This document shows, piece by piece, positions 1 through 7,657 of a DNA stretch of 41,737 nucleotides. The stretch's first letter is position 1, and the number at the start of each line of letters is the position of its first letter. The notes beneath the pieces are model-generated. The model saw nothing but the letters and a program-made list of their open reading frames with translations, did no database searches and had not been told where the DNA came from. The position numbers and the translations under genes were made by a program. This stretch comes from a virus: the IMG/VR virus record IMGVR_UViG_3300036780_000136, positions 1 to 41,737 of that record; one strand, given 5' to 3'.

Positions 1-94
1 CACCCCTGCATCGCCCGCTGCCTAAATTTGCCCCGGCGGAATTTTTGGCACAAAGTCCAAGATCATCCGGCGCAGGTCTGGCATGGCAATCCGG

Positions 95-124
95 AAAAAT
101 TGAGAACCCGTGTAAGGTTCTCAA
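95..124 (-). terminator. Rho-independent terminator of the leftward gene
   Basis: Perfect 9-bp inverted repeat (TTGAGAACC at 100-108, GGTTCTCAA at 116-124) with a 7-nt loop. Read on the minus strand the stem is followed directly by TTTTT (95-99 on the plus strand). It sits 28 bases beyond the stop codon of the only leftward gene, so it should end that transcript and shield it from whatever lies to the left. Positions 1-94 show no supportable gene. Confidence 0.85.
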
Positions 125-152
125 CTAATCGTGCTCTGGGTTTCTCTGGCAG

Positions 153-347
153 TCAGATGTCTGTCGGCTCGTAGTGTCTTGCCAGCACCAATTCCATGAC
201 GTTGTGAATGTTGGTTTCGAGTTGCTCGCGCTGTGCCTTTGTTAGACTAAGCGGCTTCTCGAACTCAACAACCACAGCGACCATGGTTTCAGTTATGGCA
301 ACACCGTAAACTGCGCCGGGTGTCTGACATGGTGTTGACTTTGCCAT
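153..347 (-). CDS. Small leftward protein of unknown function (64 aa)
   Basis: I do not recognise this protein. The open frame runs further upstream to about 623, but the start at 347 is chosen because AAAGGAG lies 5 nt before its ATG and the longer version has no such site. The 64-residue product begins MAKSTPCQTPG, has a short hydrophobic stretch (TMVAVVVEF) and a helical C-terminal half (LTKAQREQLETNIHNVMELVLARHYEP), with no signal peptide or clear membrane segment. It is the only gene on the minus strand and has its own terminator, so it is expressed separately from the rightward late operon. In other phages lone opposite-strand genes are often regulatory or accessory, but nothing in the residues shows which applies here. 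Confidence 0.6.
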   Translation of the reverse strand: MAKSTPCQTPGAVYGVAITETMVAVVVEFEKPLSLTKAQREQLETNIHNVMELVLARHYEPTDI

Positions 348-441
348 GACTTCTCCTTTGCGAGATGCGATTTCATTACAGCCCATGTTTTTCCCGCGAT
401 CAGCAAAGAGTCTCATGTGGAGACGCCGTAGTATCCCTCGG

Positions 442-474
442 AACGGTGCTTCCCCAATCGCCATTGGGGCCGTT
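442..474. other. Interrupted hairpin in the divergent spacer
   Basis: CCCCAAT (452-458) and ATTGGGG (463-469) form a perfect 7-bp stem around a CGCC tetraloop. AACGG (442-446) and CCGTT (470-474) can extend it after a one-sided internal loop. A second short inverted repeat (GCTTG/CAAGC, about 478-499) follows. There is no T-run on either strand, so it is not a standard terminator. It lies between the leftward gene and the rightward operon (348-574), where an operator or a structured leader would fit. I see no convincing promoter hexamers in this spacer. Confidence 0.45.
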
Positions 475-574
475 TCAGCTTGTCGGCCTCTCCGCAAGCC
501 AAAGGAACGCTGCGGTGTCTCCTCATGAAGCGCTTTGCTGAAAATCAAAAGTCGACGAAAGTGGGGGTGAACGT

Positions 575-919
575 GTGGCAACTGAACGTAAAGTTTCCAG
601 AAAGGCACGTCCACCGGCCACAACTCCAGAGCAAAGAGAGAACCAGCTAATCAATGCTGCGGTGGATCTTGCTGAGAAACAGATCCGCGATGGCAAGGCT
701 TCGGCACAAGTAATAACGCATTACCTGAAGCTTGCCTCATCGCGAGAACGACTCGAGCAACAGCGAATCGCAAACGAGAACTTGCTGCTGCAAGCAAAGG
801 TTGACAATCTCGCGTCGCAGGCAAATGTCGAGAAGATGTACAACGAAGCGATCAAAGCGATGCGCGCTTACTCAGGCCATCCAGATCCGGAGGCTGAAGA
901 TGATCCGGACGTACACTGA
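575..919 (+). CDS. Small-terminase-like protein (114 aa)
   Basis: Basic N-terminus (ATERKVSRKARPP), then TPEQRENQLINAAVDLAEKQ and ASAQVITHYLKLASSRERLE, followed by a long coiled-coil-like helix and an acidic tail (DPEAEDDPDVH). The ENQLINxAVDLAEKQ...QVITHxLKL pattern recurs in short proteins of Gram-positive siphophages, beside an HNH endonuclease and the packaging genes. There it is unannotated or called a small-terminase-like protein, and I infer a DNA-packaging or transcription-linked role. The start is GTG at 575 with GGGGGT just upstream. Its 3' end overlaps the HNH gene by 20 bases, so the two are probably translationally coupled. Alternatively it is a sigma-like DNA-binding protein. 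Function is uncertain, reality as a gene is not. Confidence 0.7.
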   Translation: MATERKVSRKARPPATTPEQRENQLINAAVDLAEKQIRDGKASAQVITHYLKLASSRERLEQQRIANENLLLQAKVDNLASQANVEKMYNEAIKAMRAYSGHPDPEAEDDPDVH

Positions 920-1307
920 GTTGTGCCGTTTCGAAAGTCTTGAAGAGCGTTACAAATACCTGCGGGCTTATGCTCAGGTGGGTATCGCAACCTTTGGCTT
1001 CGAGCGCTGGCTGAATCAGGCTTTCTACACTTCAATCGAATGGCGTCAAGTCAGGCAAGAGGTCATAGCAAGGGATCTTGGTTGTGATCTTGGCGTCCGC
1101 GGTCATGAGGTTTCAAGGAAGATTATCATTCATCACATGAATCCAATCTCGTCCCGAGATGTACGGGCGCATGCGGATGAGATCCTGAATCCTGAATACC
1201 TGATCTCGACATCGCTGAGAACACACAACGCCATTCACTTCGGGTCTATCGAACAGCTGGAAAAACCGCTAGTCCCAAGACGGTTTGGTGATACCAAACT
1301 TTGGTAA
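900..1307 (+). CDS. HNH endonuclease (135 aa)
   Basis: The catalytic core is visible: paired histidines H78-H79 in IIIHHMNP, LNPEYLI in the middle, and THNAIHF at residues 108-114. Together these give the His-Asn-His metal-finger pattern, although the usual zinc-knuckle cysteines are absent. HNH proteins of this small size beside phage terminase genes are known to assist terminase in cutting concatemeric DNA at packaging, and that is the likely role here. The ATG at 900 is chosen over earlier in-frame ATGs because GGAGG (889-893) lies 6 nt upstream, inside the end of the preceding gene. The large terminase itself lies 8 kb further right, which is a wider separation than usual. Confidence 0.85.
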   Translation: MIRTYTELCRFESLEERYKYLRAYAQVGIATFGFERWLNQAFYTSIEWRQVRQEVIARDLGCDLGVRGHEVSRKIIIHHMNPISSRDVRAHADEILNPEYLISTSLRTHNAIHFGSIEQLEKPLVPRRFGDTKLW

Positions 1308-1316
1308 GGAGAGATC

Positions 1317-1586
1317 GTGGCAATTGACAGAAAGTACGGCCGCGTAACACTCGAGAACGGTTCGGTAGAAGAAGACGAACCTGTTGTTGTGTTCCGGGCA
1401 GCTGATGTTTTGCTGCCAAAGGTTCTTGCCTGCTACCGCCAGTTCTGTGTGGAACAAGGTTCGTCTCGCTTTCATCAAGATCTAGTTTCGGATGCGCGAG
1501 AGAAGGTTCGGACGTGGCAGCTGAACAATCCTGGCAAAGTGAAAACTCCAAACAGTGCGGAATTCGAAGCACAACGCCAGGACTGA
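1317..1586 (+). CDS. Conserved actinophage protein of unknown function (89 aa)
   Basis: The protein begins MAIDRKYGRVTLENGS and continues DEPVVVFRAADVLLPKVLACYRQFC. This pattern recurs in short hypothetical proteins of actinobacteriophages, so I recognise the family but not a function. It is soluble, with a beta-rich N-terminal third and a helical remainder (VLLPKVLACYRQFC, VSDAREKVRTWQL). The start is GTG at 1317 with AAGGAGAG a few bases upstream. It lies between the HNH endonuclease and the endolysin with short gaps on both sides, so it should share their transcript. Confidence 0.75.
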   Translation: MAIDRKYGRVTLENGSVEEDEPVVVFRAADVLLPKVLACYRQFCVEQGSSRFHQDLVSDAREKVRTWQLNNPGKVKTPNSAEFEAQRQD

Positions 1587-1605
1587 AAAAACAGGAGAGG
1601 TCACT

Positions 1606-2499
1606 ATGCTTATTGCAGACACGAACGAGTTTCATCCGCTGACGAATGCGGTTGCTTACAGGGATTCATATGAAACCGATGGCAGCAAGCATCCGGTCAT
1701 CATCATGCGCGCGACTTACTCCACGACTCACGTGGATTTGGCGTACTCAAAAAGTCTGCGAGCAGCACGCGCTGCCGGCCTGTATATCGGCCATTACGGC
1801 TACATGACTGCGAGTGAAAACGCCGAGGAACAGGGCAAGTTCTTTGCCGATACAGTTGCGGCCAACGGAGGTCTTCGTCCGGGAGACACGATCTGGTGCG
1901 ACGACGAAGAAGGCTCGGGATCTCAGTCAGTCCGTGCTTTGCAATGGCTTGCGGCTGCAGGCAGACCGTTGTCCGCAAAACTGGCGATGGAAGGTGTTTA
2001 CTCCGGCGCAGCATTCTGGCTTGCGCATCTCGGTTCGCTTCCGTCAGGACTTCATCGCTGGGTCGCGGCCTATGGACAGTCGGATCCAAAACTGTCAGAC
2101 GAAAGTCTCTGGCAGTTCACGGACAATCGCGTAGTTCAGGGGGTGTTGGGCCCATGCGACGTTTCGATCTACAGAGGCGATCTCGAACAGTACCTGCTGA
2201 TGGTCGGCGCTGCGTCGTCAACTCCATCTTCGTCTAGTTATCAGGAGGATTCAATGCTTCTCAATCGTGGCGCTAGTGCGCGCACTCCGCTCGCATTGCC
2301 TACCAACGCAACTTCCGTTCGTTTCTTCTCGAACGAAGCGGCCAAGCTCGAGGTCGACACTCGCGACGGCAAATCGGTGCCAGTGACTTTGGGCTACAGC
2401 AGCGCTGTTGCGGTTCCCGTTCCTGCTCAGATCAACGCGTTCGTTGTTCATCGTGTCGACGCGGGAACGAACGATGTTTCCTGCGTAATCAATACGTGA
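1606..2499 (+). CDS. Endolysin, GH25-type lysozyme fold (297 aa)
   Basis: Predicted muramidase that degrades host peptidoglycan at lysis. Residues 1-205 show GH25 features: an N-terminal Asp strand (LIADTNEF), a central acidic cluster DDEE at 99-102 giving the D-x-E pair after strand IW, a WQFTDN strand resembling the family's WQYT, and a closing CDVSIYRGD. A Ser-rich linker (205-216, SSTPSSSSYQED) leads to an 81-residue beta-rich C-terminal domain, probably for wall binding. The ATG at 1606 has AGGAGAGG upstream; the longer frame from 1555 overlaps the preceding gene and lacks a site. The linker encodes a perfect internal AGGAGG before Met217, so the C-terminal domain may also be made separately. 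No holin is adjacent; the membrane cassette lies 24 kb to the right. Confidence 0.82.
   Translation: MLIADTNEFHPLTNAVAYRDSYETDGSKHPVIIMRATYSTTHVDLAYSKSLRAARAAGLYIGHYGYMTASENAEEQGKFFADTVAANGGLRPGDTIWCDDEEGSGSQSVRALQWLAAAGRPLSAKLAMEGVYSGAAFWLAHLGSLPSGLHRWVAAYGQSDPKLSDESLWQFTDNRVVQGVLGPCDVSIYRGDLEQYLLMVGAASSTPSSSSYQEDSMLLNRGASARTPLALPTNATSVRFFSNEAAKLEVDTRDGKSVPVTLGYSSAVAVPVPAQINAFVVHRVDAGTNDVSCVINT
2243..2256 (+). promoter_or_regulatory. Internal Shine-Dalgarno and in-frame start in the endolysin
   Basis: AGGAGG (2243-2248), 5-nt spacer, ATG at 2254. The ATG is in frame with the endolysin and would produce the last 81 residues alone (2254-2499). The site lies exactly in the domain linker and is the best match to the anti-SD sequence in the gene. 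Internal starts of this kind give some known endolysins extra cell-wall-binding subunits. Confidence 0.65.
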
Positions 2500-2517
2500 T
2501 CCAGCTGGAGAGACTCG

Positions 2518-3216
2518 ATGACAACAAATCCCGCTAGCATTCTTGACTCGGTCAAGAAAGTTCTTGGCTTTGACGCTGAGTACACCGCGTTCGATCTAGA
2601 CATCATCATGCATATCAACTCGGCTTTCGGGTCTCTCCAGCAGCTGGGCGCCAGTAACGACTCTGGGTTTGTTATCAGTGATAACACAACTCTCTGGACT
2701 TCGTACATTCTTGACCTTCGCTTGCTGGGTCTTATTCAGCAGTATATTTACCACTCAGTGCGGCTGGCTTTCGACCCACCAAACACTTCTTTCGGCCTTG
2801 ACGCGATCCAGAATCAAATCGCACAACTAGGCTGGAGAATCAACGTCGCGGCCGAAGAGATCCAGCCACCAACCGATCCGTTCGATCCGGATGGGATCAT
2901 CATGCCCGTCATATTTGTGCCGAGAGTTCTGCGGCTCTATCCCGCGAGTCCAGTCACGCCTGATTTCGCCGGCGGCAATGTGTTCTACCTGACGCTGACC
3001 GGCGATACCGTGATTAATCCACCCATCAACGCTTACGATGCGGCCAGGATCCAGATGGAGCTTACGTCTGCCGGTTATCTTGTGACTTGGCCTGCTGGCT
3101 GGAATTTTGGCCGCTCTGGTCTTCCTGGTTTGTCGGTCGACAAAACTGACATCATCAGCGCAGTTTACCGGGCATCATCAAGCGATTGGCTCACAGTCTT
3201 CACTCCCGGTTTCTGA
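2518..3216 (+). CDS. Head-tail connector with C-terminal beta domain (232 aa)
   Basis: Residues 1-115 (ILDSVKKVLGFDAEYTAFDL, then DIIMHINSAFGSLQQLG and VRLAFDPPNTSFGLDAIQ) match the gp6-like head-tail connector seen in Gram-positive siphophages: short helical proteins that ring the portal. Those proteins usually end near residue 115. Here a further 117 residues follow a DPFDPDG linker and have beta-strand patterns (VFYLTLTGDTVINPP, WPAGWNFGRSGLPGLS, KTDIISAVY) like the decoration or fibre domains of other phage proteins. The start is ATG 2518 with GGAGAG at suitable spacing. Its place ahead of the minor tail genes, away from the other connectors at 14147-14768, is unusual. Confidence 0.72.
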   Translation: MTTNPASILDSVKKVLGFDAEYTAFDLDIIMHINSAFGSLQQLGASNDSGFVISDNTTLWTSYILDLRLLGLIQQYIYHSVRLAFDPPNTSFGLDAIQNQIAQLGWRINVAAEEIQPPTDPFDPDGIIMPVIFVPRVLRLYPASPVTPDFAGGNVFYLTLTGDTVINPPINAYDAARIQMELTSAGYLVTWPAGWNFGRSGLPGLSVDKTDIISAVYRASSSDWLTVFTPGF

Positions 3217-3251
3217 CAGAGATCTTCCGACTCAAAAAAAAGGAAAACACA

Positions 3252-3686
3252 ATGGCGCACAACCCGTTTTTCTCTGACGAAGCCGCCAAGGCCGCGGTCG
3301 ACGCTGTCGCTGCCAAGTGCAACGGCGGAACACTCAAGATTTACACTGGCAGCCAGCCCACTGATGCCAACACAGCGCTTGGTGCTCAGACACTTCTCGC
3401 AACTCTGACGCTCAACGCGACGGCGTTTGCTGCTTCGACAGTTTCTGGTTCGGCCGGCTCCAAGATCGTCACTGCTGTGGCCAATTCCATCACGGACGAC
3501 ACTTCGGCTGACGCGACAGGCACTGCCGCCTGGTTCCGCGTGCTCAAGTCAGACGGAACGTCGGTCGTGTTCGACGGTTCAGTCGCTGCTACCGGCGGCA
3601 CTGCAGACCTGCTTCTCGCGTCAACATCGATCGTGGCTTCGGAAGATGTCTCGGTCACGTCTTTCTCCATCACGCTGACGGAGTAA
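3252..3686 (+). CDS. Small virion structural protein (144 aa)
   Basis: The N-terminus FFSDEAAKAAVDAVAAKCNG is followed by GTLKIYTGSQP, LLATLTLN, TDDTSADATGTAAWFRVLKSDG and a Ser/Thr/Val-rich C-terminus. This arrangement is typical of a small beta-rich structural protein common in actinobacteriophage tail and head modules, usually listed as hypothetical or minor tail. The codons are biased towards G or C in the third position compared with the next gene, as in the capsid and tail tube genes, which suggests an abundant product. The start ATG 3252 follows AAGGAAA; the earlier frame from 3186 overlaps the previous gene without a site. Confidence 0.65.
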   Translation: MAHNPFFSDEAAKAAVDAVAAKCNGGTLKIYTGSQPTDANTALGAQTLLATLTLNATAFAASTVSGSAGSKIVTAVANSITDDTSADATGTAAWFRVLKSDGTSVVFDGSVAATGGTADLLLASTSIVASEDVSVTSFSITLTE

Positions 3687-3717
3687 CAGCTTCTAGCCCG
3701 GTGAGAGGAGGGCCGCA

Positions 3718-6700
3718 ATGTCCATGACCGTTACGGTCGACGGAACCGCCAGTAAAATCTCGAATGGGATCAACCTTCGCGTTCTGGTTCTGACGAACGT
3801 CGCCGCAACTCAGGACGGCGCGGCCGTCCACACTAACATCAACGAGCATCAGTCAATTACACCTACCGAGATCGGCAGCCGGATCTACGGTGCTGCTCTG
3901 AACACGAGCGCTAGTGGTTTTGCAGTTAATGGTATTACTACAGCGATCGACAACATCGTCGACTCGACTAACAGTGGGCGTTACGCGACTTGCAAGTCGT
4001 CAGCAGATACAACCGCACTCACTGTGGAAACCATCGGATACAGCAATGCTCGTAACACCGGTGGCATTTCGCTATTCGAGGTAAAGAATGACGGCGTCAA
4101 CTCTATCTTCGAGGATTCAAGCGGGCCTGCCGTCGCTACGGTCACGAACAATTCAGTAGTGACATCTGCGGCATTCACTCCGCCGCCGGGTGCATGGCTT
4201 GTTGCCCTGAGTTCTGGGATGTATGGTTCGCCTCCGTCTATCTCTGACACGATGGGTTTGTCCTGGACCACCAAGTCTTCCCTGCAAACCGGAAGCGGCG
4301 GTCAAGCGGTCATCATGATCGCAAGAGTCCCGAATATCAGCTCTGGTTCAGTTAGTCTAGGCAAGTTCGGATTGACGGGTAGTGGATCTGAGGAAGATTC
4401 TGGTTCAGGTTCGATCGACATGGGCAAGATGGGTTTGTCCGCGTCTGGAACCGAGACAGATGCAGCTAATGGCTCGGTTAATCTGCCTAAAATGAATTTG
4501 TCAGGAGCTGGCAATCAGCGGAATCCAGCCATCGGTTCGATCGACATGGGCAAGTTTGGTTTGTCTGCTGCCGGAACCGTAATGGAACTTGGCTCTGGTT
4601 CAGTTAGTCTAGGCAAGATGGGTTTTTCAGGTTCTGGTTCGGAAAGTGATTCTGGTTTCGGCCTCGTCACTCTCCCGAAGATGAAACTCGGCGGTGCAGG
4701 ACAAGAGTTTGATGTCGCTGCCGGCACGATCAGCATCCACAAACTAGGTCTTTCAGGTGCTGGTGACGAGTTTGATGTTGGCGGCGGTGTAGTCGCCGTG
4801 GGAAAACTTGGGCTGTCTGGGACTGGTAATCTAGGCATAGCTGGTTCCGGCGCAGCCGATCTAGGGAAGCTTGGTCTCTCAGGAACAGGCACCGAAATTG
4901 GCGAAGTCTCAGGCAGTGGCTCGGTTAAAATGCATAAGCCAAGATTGGCTGGTGCAGGACAAGAGTATAACTTCGCTGCTGGCATGATCAGCATGCACAA
5001 GATGAAATTGGCGGGGACCGGAAAAGAAGGAGATCCTGCCAGCGGCATAATAGCCATGCATAAGATGAAGCTCGGCGGTACCGGTGTCGAACTTCAGCTT
5101 ATATTTGGTACTGGGTCTGTGATTCTCAAGAAAGCTAAACTTGCAGGTACCGGCGCGGCGTCTTCAGTCGGGAGTGCCGGTGTAATTCTTCAGAACAGCT
5201 TTGAGGGAGGCGTTGACGCTGTCGATCTTGTAGGCGGCGCAACTGGAAATACTGGCGGAGCAGCCAGCGGTCCGATGCCACTTATAGGCCATACTGCTCA
5301 GCAAAAAGGCTACAATCTAAACGTTCTTAACTGGACACCTCCAGTACCAGTATCAAACGTAGCGATAAAAAATCTTACAGGACCAACTGTCAGTGTAGTT
5401 GTCACTGGTGGTACGGTGACTAATGTCGTTATCAACGGTTCTTCTGCAGGTTCAGGTCCAGGAACATATTCCGTCCCGAACAACCAGACGATCAAACTGG
5501 TTTACAGTTCTAAGCCCACATGGGCATGGACAGGAGTTAACCCAAGCTTTACCAGACTTCAGACTGCACAGTACGCTAACGGCATAGATATTGTAAAAGG
5601 TGGCATAACTTACCCAAGCCCTGTTAGTGGGCTAAACGGTGCACCAGCTCTGGTTGTCCAGAAATGGTTTGTCCCAGAAGGAAGTTATTACACAACACAG
5701 TCGGCAATACCAAATGATCTTACAGACTTGATCGACAACGGCTGTAAGATTGTGCTTTGCATCAAACCGGGTTCTTCCACAGCCCCATTTCAGCAAACTG
5801 CTGCTGACCGCCAGAATTTCGCCAAAACGGTCTATGCATTTAGTTCTTACGCAGCATCAAAATCGGCTCCTGCCCCCATCATCGTCATGGACTCCGAAGC
5901 AAATGCAAACGGTGACTTTGACGTAACGGGCAAAGCCAGAGCTAATCCAGGACAAGCGTCTGCGAATGCTTATATTTCCTGGTATAACTATTACGCTCCA
6001 GCAGCAGAGAACCCGACCGCATACGTTTCCTCAATTCCGGCTGGCAGTGGTCTGGATCCAGGAATCGATTTCGCTACCAATCACAGTAGTGGCGGTAACT
6101 ATCAGCAGTTTTACCCGGGCGACACTCATGTTCGTTTTGTAGGCGGCGACGCTTACGGAAACTTGTACATTAATGACGATCCCTGGTACATAGACCAGCC
6201 GAACGGCATGGCTACTGTAGCGCTGACTGATCTGGCTGACAACAACGCCGTTCATGGACCAGTTCCGTTCTGGATATTTGAATGGGGAGCAGACCAGCAA
6301 GGCGTCAGCGATCCAGTAACTCCCGAAGAGTGGCAGAAGTGGTCTCAGTACCTTATCGGTGTATTCTCTACCAGGGCTAAAGCGGGGAAACCTGCAGGCG
6401 GCATCATCTGGTACTCAGGAACAAACTATCCTGAGTATAATCTGCTCCCTGGCGATCAGCCTGGTGGAATTGGATTCAGTCTTATTTCCGGTCTGAACAA
6501 TGTCAAGAGCTCGCTGCAAGGCGGCTCCGGTGCATATTTCGATAACGTTCACCGCGGTACAGGTGCAACGATTCAGTTCGATAACAGTCACCCTGCCCGA
6601 ACGCCGATGGCTGCCAGGTTCATTACGGATTCTTCAGGCGAGATCGCTTGGATTTCCTGGAAAGATTCGCTCAACGGAACTGCAGAAAAGCTTTACTTCC

Positions 6701-7437
6701 GGATTTACGCATATTTCGATGCCCTGCCTTCTGCGACAACCATTATCGGCCAGTTCCTGACTGATAGCGGTGCTGTTGCAGCAAGTCTGCACCTGTCGAC
6801 AGCTGGTCTTATTCAGTTCAACGACGGTGTGGGCGGTACTGGCCAGATCGGTACGGCTGTTCCTATCCGTACAGGTCACTGGTGGCGTGTAGAAGGCTTT
6901 GTCTCAAGTGGAAGCGGTTCGGGACAGCTTGAGTTCAAATTGTTCAACAATGCTGATTCTTTTGTTCCAGATGATATTCAGACATCAACAGCTACATTTA
7001 ACACCGGTGCTGATATGGCCAGTGTTCAGTTCGGTATCAGTTCTTCGAGTGTTGCGAACGCGGCATTTTCGCTGGATGATCTGGGTGTTTCCACCTTTGG
7101 CTACATGGGACCGACGATTCTTGGCACAGACCAGGGAACCGGTACCGTAGACATGGGCAAGATAGGGCTAACTGGTGCTGGTATATCGACACGAGTTGGC
7201 TCTGGCAGCGTCAATCTCCCCAAACTGGGTTTGACTGGTTCTGGGCTTGAAAAGAACATCGGAACAGGTCATATTTCCCTGAAGAAACCTTCGCTTTGGG
7301 GTGCTACACTGACGCCCGTGTCTGTTTGCCTTAACGGCCGGCTCGTTCCGTGCAGTGTGAAAGCACGAGTTAATGGTGAATGGGTTACAACGGTCCCGAA
7401 AGTCAGAATTGCTGGATCGTGGGTTCCGATTAGCTGA
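3718..7437 (+). CDS. Large minor tail protein / host-binding fibre with hydrolase-like domain (1239 aa)
   Basis: Order of domains: 1-207 beta-rich N-terminus; 208-485 thirteen copies of a 21-residue repeat with consensus GSGSVxLGKMGLSGxG; 545-605 a small beta module (GGTVTNVVINGSSAGSG, KPTWAW); 610-925 a glycoside-hydrolase-like TIM-barrel region with acidic candidates D725/E727 in VMDSEA and E855 in IFEWGAD; 934-1131 a LamG or concanavalin-like jelly roll; 1140-1198 three more repeats; and a C-terminal 40 residues (LNGRLVPCSVKARVNGEW) resembling ends of other actinophage minor tail proteins. It probably forms a tail fibre or spike that binds or trims surface polysaccharide. Hydrolase activity is inferred from fold-like spacing only. 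The start is ATG 3718 with GAGGAGGG. Confidence 0.72.
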   Translation: MSMTVTVDGTASKISNGINLRVLVLTNVAATQDGAAVHTNINEHQSITPTEIGSRIYGAALNTSASGFAVNGITTAIDNIVDSTNSGRYATCKSSADTTALTVETIGYSNARNTGGISLFEVKNDGVNSIFEDSSGPAVATVTNNSVVTSAAFTPPPGAWLVALSSGMYGSPPSISDTMGLSWTTKSSLQTGSGGQAVIMIARVPNISSGSVSLGKFGLTGSGSEEDSGSGSIDMGKMGLSASGTETDAANGSVNLPKMNLSGAGNQRNPAIGSIDMGKFGLSAAGTVMELGSGSVSLGKMGFSGSGSESDSGFGLVTLPKMKLGGAGQEFDVAAGTISIHKLGLSGAGDEFDVGGGVVAVGKLGLSGTGNLGIAGSGAADLGKLGLSGTGTEIGEVSGSGSVKMHKPRLAGAGQEYNFAAGMISMHKMKLAGTGKEGDPASGIIAMHKMKLGGTGVELQLIFGTGSVILKKAKLAGTGAASSVGSAGVILQNSFEGGVDAVDLVGGATGNTGGAASGPMPLIGHTAQQKGYNLNVLNWTPPVPVSNVAIKNLTGPTVSVVVTGGTVTNVVINGSSAGSGPGTYSVPNNQTIKLVYSSKPTWAWTGVNPSFTRLQTAQYANGIDIVKGGITYPSPVSGLNGAPALVVQKWFVPEGSYYTTQSAIPNDLTDLIDNGCKIVLCIKPGSSTAPFQQTAADRQNFAKTVYAFSSYAASKSAPAPIIVMDSEANANGDFDVTGKARANPGQASANAYISWYNYYAPAAENPTAYVSSIPAGSGLDPGIDFATNHSSGGNYQQFYPGDTHVRFVGGDAYGNLYINDDPWYIDQPNGMATVALTDLADNNAVHGPVPFWIFEWGADQQGVSDPVTPEEWQKWSQYLIGVFSTRAKAGKPAGGIIWYSGTNYPEYNLLPGDQPGGIGFSLISGLNNVKSSLQGGSGAYFDNVHRGTGATIQFDNSHPARTPMAARFITDSSGEIAWISWKDSLNGTAEKLYFRIYAYFDALPSATTIIGQFLTDSGAVAASLHLSTAGLIQFNDGVGGTGQIGTAVPIRTGHWWRVEGFVSSGSGSGQLEFKLFNNADSFVPDDIQTSTATFNTGADMASVQFGISSSSVANAAFSLDDLGVSTFGYMGPTILGTDQGTGTVDMGKIGLTGAGISTRVGSGSVNLPKLGLTGSGLEKNIGTGHISLKKPSLWGATLTPVSVCLNGRLVPCSVKARVNGEWVTTVPKVRIAGSWVPIS
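4339..5175 (+). repeat. 63-nt coding repeat array, 13 copies
   Basis: Thirteen consecutive copies of a 63-base unit encode GSGSV(S/D)(L/M)GKMGLSGxGxExD. They differ by point changes, with paired variants LPK, MHK and LGK in the central tripeptide. Three further copies lie at about 7135-7310 in the same gene. Units stay in frame with almost constant length. Confidence 0.85.
7135..7312 (+). repeat. Second block of the minor-tail repeat, 3 copies
   Basis: Three more 21-residue units (GTGTVDMGKIGLTGAG, GSGSVNLPKLGLTGSG, GTGHISLKKPSLWG) of the array at 4339-5175. They are separated from it by about 650 residues that hold the hydrolase-like and LamG-like domains. Confidence 0.8.
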
Positions 7438-7448
7438 AAGGAGGTACT

Positions 7449-7643
7449 GTGCCTAAAATTCTTGTCGGGGACATCCAAGGTCCTCAGGGTGAAACAGGTG
7501 ATCCAGGTCCTCCTGGAGCTACTGGCGTCAATTCTATATTTGACGGAACCAGTTACGTAGATCAGGATGGAGCAAAAAACTTCATCGGAAACACAGATCC
7601 AGGCGCTGTTCCGAATGGATCAGTCTGGTTCGACACTAGCTGA
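7449..7643 (+). CDS. Short collagen-like virion protein (64 aa)
   Basis: Five or more Gly-X-Y triplets (GPQGETGDPGPPGATG) follow a ten-residue N-terminus and precede a 35-residue globular tail (SIFDGTSYVDQDGAKNFIGN, ending GSVWFDTS). Collagen-like triplets in phage proteins drive trimerisation of fibres and whiskers, so this is likely a small trimeric accessory to the fibre gene immediately upstream. The start is GTG 7449 with AAAGGAGG upstream. The C-terminal words PGAVPNGSVWFDTS are typical of actinophage minor tail proteins. Confidence 0.72.
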   Translation: MPKILVGDIQGPQGETGDPGPPGATGVNSIFDGTSYVDQDGAKNFIGNTDPGAVPNGSVWFDTS

Positions 7644-7657
7644 GAAAGGAGGAACGG

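Noticed and set aside
1-94. Tail of an upstream gene
   Set aside because: One frame ends at 23-25 (TPASPAA stop) and could be a gene end, but seven residues are too few to support a call; other open frames run into the terminator.
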